This document shows, piece after piece, positions 6,803 through 6,973 of a stretch of 6,973 nt of DNA. This DNA comes from Myxococcota bacterium (GTDB taxonomy: Bacteria > Myxococcota > UBA4151): assembly GCA_028823075.1 (NCBI GenBank), contig JAPKCE010000098.1, forward strand, positions 1 to 6,973, written 5' to 3'. A program made the position numbers and the translations under genes. Numbering within the stretch: position 1 is the first letter of the stretch; the number at the start of each line of letters is the position of its first letter. A model generated the notes under the pieces. It was not told where the DNA came from and made no database searches. It was given only the letters and a program-made list of their open reading frames with translations.

Positions 6803-6973
6803 TTACTTCGCCAGCTTTTCAGCGGCTAGCTTGAGCCTCTCGTGCAAGGTCGTCGGCGGCCCCTCGGGCAGTAGGTCATGCGTTCCGTCGGGCATAAGAA
6901 TCACATAAGCGGGTAAGCCGCTGCGACCAAAAGTCGCCAGGTAATCCCATTCGCCTTCATCGCTGGTGAGGTC
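6803..6973 (-). CDS. DsbD-like thioredoxin-fold protein, C-terminal end (5' part outside window)
   Basis: The last 56 residues of a protein entering from beyond the right edge, ending at a TAA (complement of 6803-6805). The visible part begins DLTSDEGEWDYLATFGRSG and continues with LPAYVILMPDG, then LPEGPPTTLHERLKLAAEK. The pattern DxT, then a FGRSGxP turn with the cis-proline of thioredoxin folds (residue 21), a beta strand, PDG, LPEG and a final helix closely resembles the C-terminal thioredoxin-like domain of DsbD-type thiol:disulfide interchange proteins, usually spelled DWTNxD...FGRxGVPLY. Such domains pass reducing power to periplasmic or outer targets. The CxxC active site would lie upstream and is not visible, so redox activity cannot be confirmed. 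It could instead be a stand-alone thioredoxin-family protein. Its stop lies 7 bases from the kinase stop, tail to tail. Confidence 0.65.
   Translation of the reverse strand, partial: DLTSDEGEWDYLATFGRSGLPAYVILMPDGTHDLLPEGPPTTLHERLKLAAEKLAK

Noticed and set aside
6795..6811. Hairpin GCGAA-CTTTTAC-TTCGC over the two convergent stop codons as a bidirectional terminator
   Set aside because: The stem is only five base pairs with a seven-base loop and no T-run follows on either strand, so it does not meet the form of an intrinsic terminator.
1..6973. Defence island, mobile element or novel biosynthetic system
   Set aside because: All coding space is taken by recognisable families (helicase-nuclease, transhydrogenase, symporter, kinase, thioredoxin-fold). 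I saw no transposase, integrase, long terminal inverted repeat or repeat array, and the helicase-nuclease has ordinary AddA/RecB features.

Overview
This is a moderately GC-rich bacterial chromosomal window. It is densely packed with ordinary long genes and shows no tRNA, rRNA, CRISPR array, insertion sequence or phage gene. The best lineage clue is the serine/threonine kinase. Its catalytic loop reads HRDISPQN and its glycine loop reads QGGMAEVYLA, a style common in Myxococcota and related former Deltaproteobacteria. I infer that kind of organism, but no marker gene proves it.

Layout, left to right. (1) 2-1060, plus strand: the last 352 residues of a UvrD-type helicase/PD-(D/E)XK nuclease (AddA/RecB-like), entering at helicase motif V. 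(2) Minus strand, read right to left: a sodium/dicarboxylate (glutamate-type) symporter (5297-4110), then pntA (4024-2474), then pntB (2461-1070). The last two are the two subunits of the proton-translocating NAD(P) transhydrogenase in the two-gene E. coli arrangement. (3) 5428-6795, plus strand: a Hanks-type Ser/Thr protein kinase with a C-terminal membrane anchor. It is divergent from the symporter across a 130-base intergenic region. (4) 6803-6973, minus strand: the C-terminal end of a thioredoxin-fold protein resembling the DsbD C-terminal domain, running off the window.

How the genes may work together: pntA and pntB clearly form one transcription and assembly unit, with a 12-base gap and the pntB Shine-Dalgarno overlapping the pntA stop. 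The symporter lies 85 bases upstream of pntA on the same strand and could be in the same operon. That would pair uptake of an acidic amino acid or C4-dicarboxylate with NADPH supply, but this is inference. Helicase and pntB converge with a 9-base gap, and kinase and DsbD-like gene converge with a 7-base gap; neither junction has a convincing terminator.

I did not find a clearly new biological system. The most noteworthy points are the strongly EAAT-like sequence of the symporter, and the kinase with its membrane anchor at the extreme C-terminus, a G7 tract just before that anchor, and a perfect palindrome over its ribosome-binding site.
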